Assembly: GCA_021730635.1 (NCBI GenBank)
Contig: JAJNNC010000003.1
Span: 372,001 to 436,000 of the forward strand
Reading direction: 5' to 3'
Source: Catalimonadaceae bacterium JC749
GTDB taxonomy: Bacteria > Bacteroidota > Bacteroidia > Cytophagales > Cyclobacteriaceae
DNA length: 64,000 nt
The notes under the pieces were generated by a model. It made no database searches, was not told the DNA's origin, and was given only the letters and a program-made list of their open reading frames with translations. Positions 63,357-64,000 of the stretch are shown piece after piece (the stretch's first letter is position 1; each line of letters opens with the position of its first letter). The position numbers were made by a program, and so were the translations under genes.

Positions 63357-64000
63357 TTAAGGATGGTTGGCCAGCGATTCCTCCCGGTTGAGAAAGTTTA
63401 TCTCCCCGGGCATACCGATCTTCAGGCTGCCATCATTGGGTACTCTTACCTTCACGGCATAGACCAGGTCTACTCTCTCGTCTTTGGTTTGGATCACCTT
63501 GGGTGTGAATTCAGCCTGATCGGAAATCCAGGCAACAGTACCACTAAGCTTTTTATAGGCATCAGCGCTGCTGTCAATGAGTATTTCAGCTTCCTGTCCT
63601 AATTTTACATGAGCCAGCTGGCTGCCGCTGATGTATACCTTTAGATGGAGCGTATCCAGACTGGCCATCCGGAAAAGGGGTGTGCCTGTGGTTGCCATCT
63701 CACCAGGCTCCGCTATCTTCAGTAAGACCCGGCCTGTGATGGGTGCCTGAATTTTGGCGTCCTGCAATTGTTCCTCGATCTGGGCAATCTGGGTTTGTAT
63801 CATCTGTTGTTCACTCACCAGCGGATCCTGCTGGGTCTGGGCTGATTGAATTTGTCTTTCCAGCACCGTTACCTGTGCCTGCAGGTCATCTACCTGCTTT
63901 TGTGTGGCTGCCCCTTCCTGCGCCAGGGCCTGAAATCGTTTCAGTTCCTTTTCTGCATTTCTTTTCTGCTCCAGCAATACGGCGACCTGGGAAGTGACAC
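63357..64000 (-). CDS. HlyD/YbhG-type membrane fusion protein (partial)
   Basis: The C-terminal part of a periplasmic adaptor protein; the reading frame continues past the right window edge, so the N-terminus with the membrane anchor is missing. What is visible is the coiled-coil hairpin (KRNAEKELKRFQALAQEGAATQKQVDDLQAQ), a lipoyl-like half (IQAPITGRVLLKIAEPGEMATTGTPLFRM) and a beta-barrel domain (VYISGSQLAHVKLGQEAEILIDS). With the downstream ATPases and permeases it forms a YbhGFSR-like tripartite exporter. An outer-membrane TolC-like gene may lie beyond the edge. Confidence 0.9.
   Translation of the reverse strand, partial: VTSQVAVLLEQKRNAEKELKRFQALAQEGAATQKQVDDLQAQVTVLERQIQSAQTQQDPLVSEQQMIQTQIAQIEEQLQDAKIQAPITGRVLLKIAEPGEMATTGTPLFRMASLDTLHLKVYISGSQLAHVKLGQEAEILIDSSADAYKKLSGTVAWISDQAEFTPKVIQTKDERVDLVYAVKVRVPNDGSLKIGMPGEINFLNREESLANHP

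Noticed and set aside
1-64000. tRNA, rRNA, CRISPR arrays, insertion sequences, prophage
   Set aside because: Looked for by eye and not seen: no transposase or integrase, no regularly spaced repeats with unique spacers, and no tRNA-like cloverleaf recognised.

Overview
The window looks like chromosome of a Bacteroidota bacterium, probably a Cytophagales-type member. Pointers to this are: outer-membrane proteins with N-terminal carboxypeptidase-regulatory-like (CarboxypepD_reg) domains, including a DUF5686 protein; Bacteroidota-type -7 boxes (TAnnTTTG); few Shine-Dalgarno sequences; small HMA-fold proteins with a VFKTDI-type start; and PVC-type cytochrome, DUF1080, FG-GAP and sulfatase genes typical of marine or soil polymer degraders. 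I saw no tRNA, rRNA, CRISPR array, prophage or insertion sequence. The species is not determinable from what I can see.

Layout. 1-7.9 kb: a CarboxypepD_reg protein, dnaK with a strong terminator and a sigma-54-like upstream site, a Zn-ribbon Nudix hydrolase, a large hybrid histidine kinase whose membrane sensor closely resembles the plant and cyanobacterial ethylene-binding domain, and a lipoprotein. 7.9-13 kb: moaD, moaE and an NAD(P) oxidoreductase on the minus strand, divergent moaA, then a lipoprotein PQQ dehydrogenase with an internal cytochrome c domain. 13-20.7 kb: a five-EF-hand lipoprotein with a small membrane protein, a 1-Cys peroxiredoxin, and envelope genes (LptD-like transporter divergent from an N-acetylmuramoyl-alanine amidase and an MCE/MlaD protein), then a SirB1-like protein. 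20.7-32.7 kb: DUF5686 protein, a manA-lipB-hypothetical operon, TatD, SIMPL, sulfotransferase, amidohydrolase, carboxylesterase and an NrtR-like regulator.

32.8-47.8 kb: small exported and metal-domain-fold genes, AraC regulator, CBS protein, a CHASE3/PAS kinase, a PVC-type cytochrome protein, an arylsulfatase, a lone receiver, a tail-anchored metallo-beta-lactamase protein and a HepT-like orphan. 48.0-53.9 kb: two consecutive ECF sigma/anti-sigma operons, the second with a HEAT-repeat anti-sigma candidate and two DUF4097 proteins. 53.9-59.0 kb: FG-GAP protein, cyclase/formamidase-like hydrolase, a membrane protein, DUF1080 protein and an SLC5 symporter. 59.3-64.0 kb: a YbhGFSR-type ABC exporter (HlyD adaptor, two ATPases, two permeases), cut off at the right edge.

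Most genes are housekeeping or envelope functions. The least ordinary items are the ethylene-receptor-like kinase, the tandem ECF modules, the PQQ dehydrogenase with an internal cytochrome, the HepT-like protein lacking its catalytic motif, a run of five small hairpins at 29996-30138, and heptad repeats inside the exporter operon. All homology calls are from reading the sequence; no database search was run.
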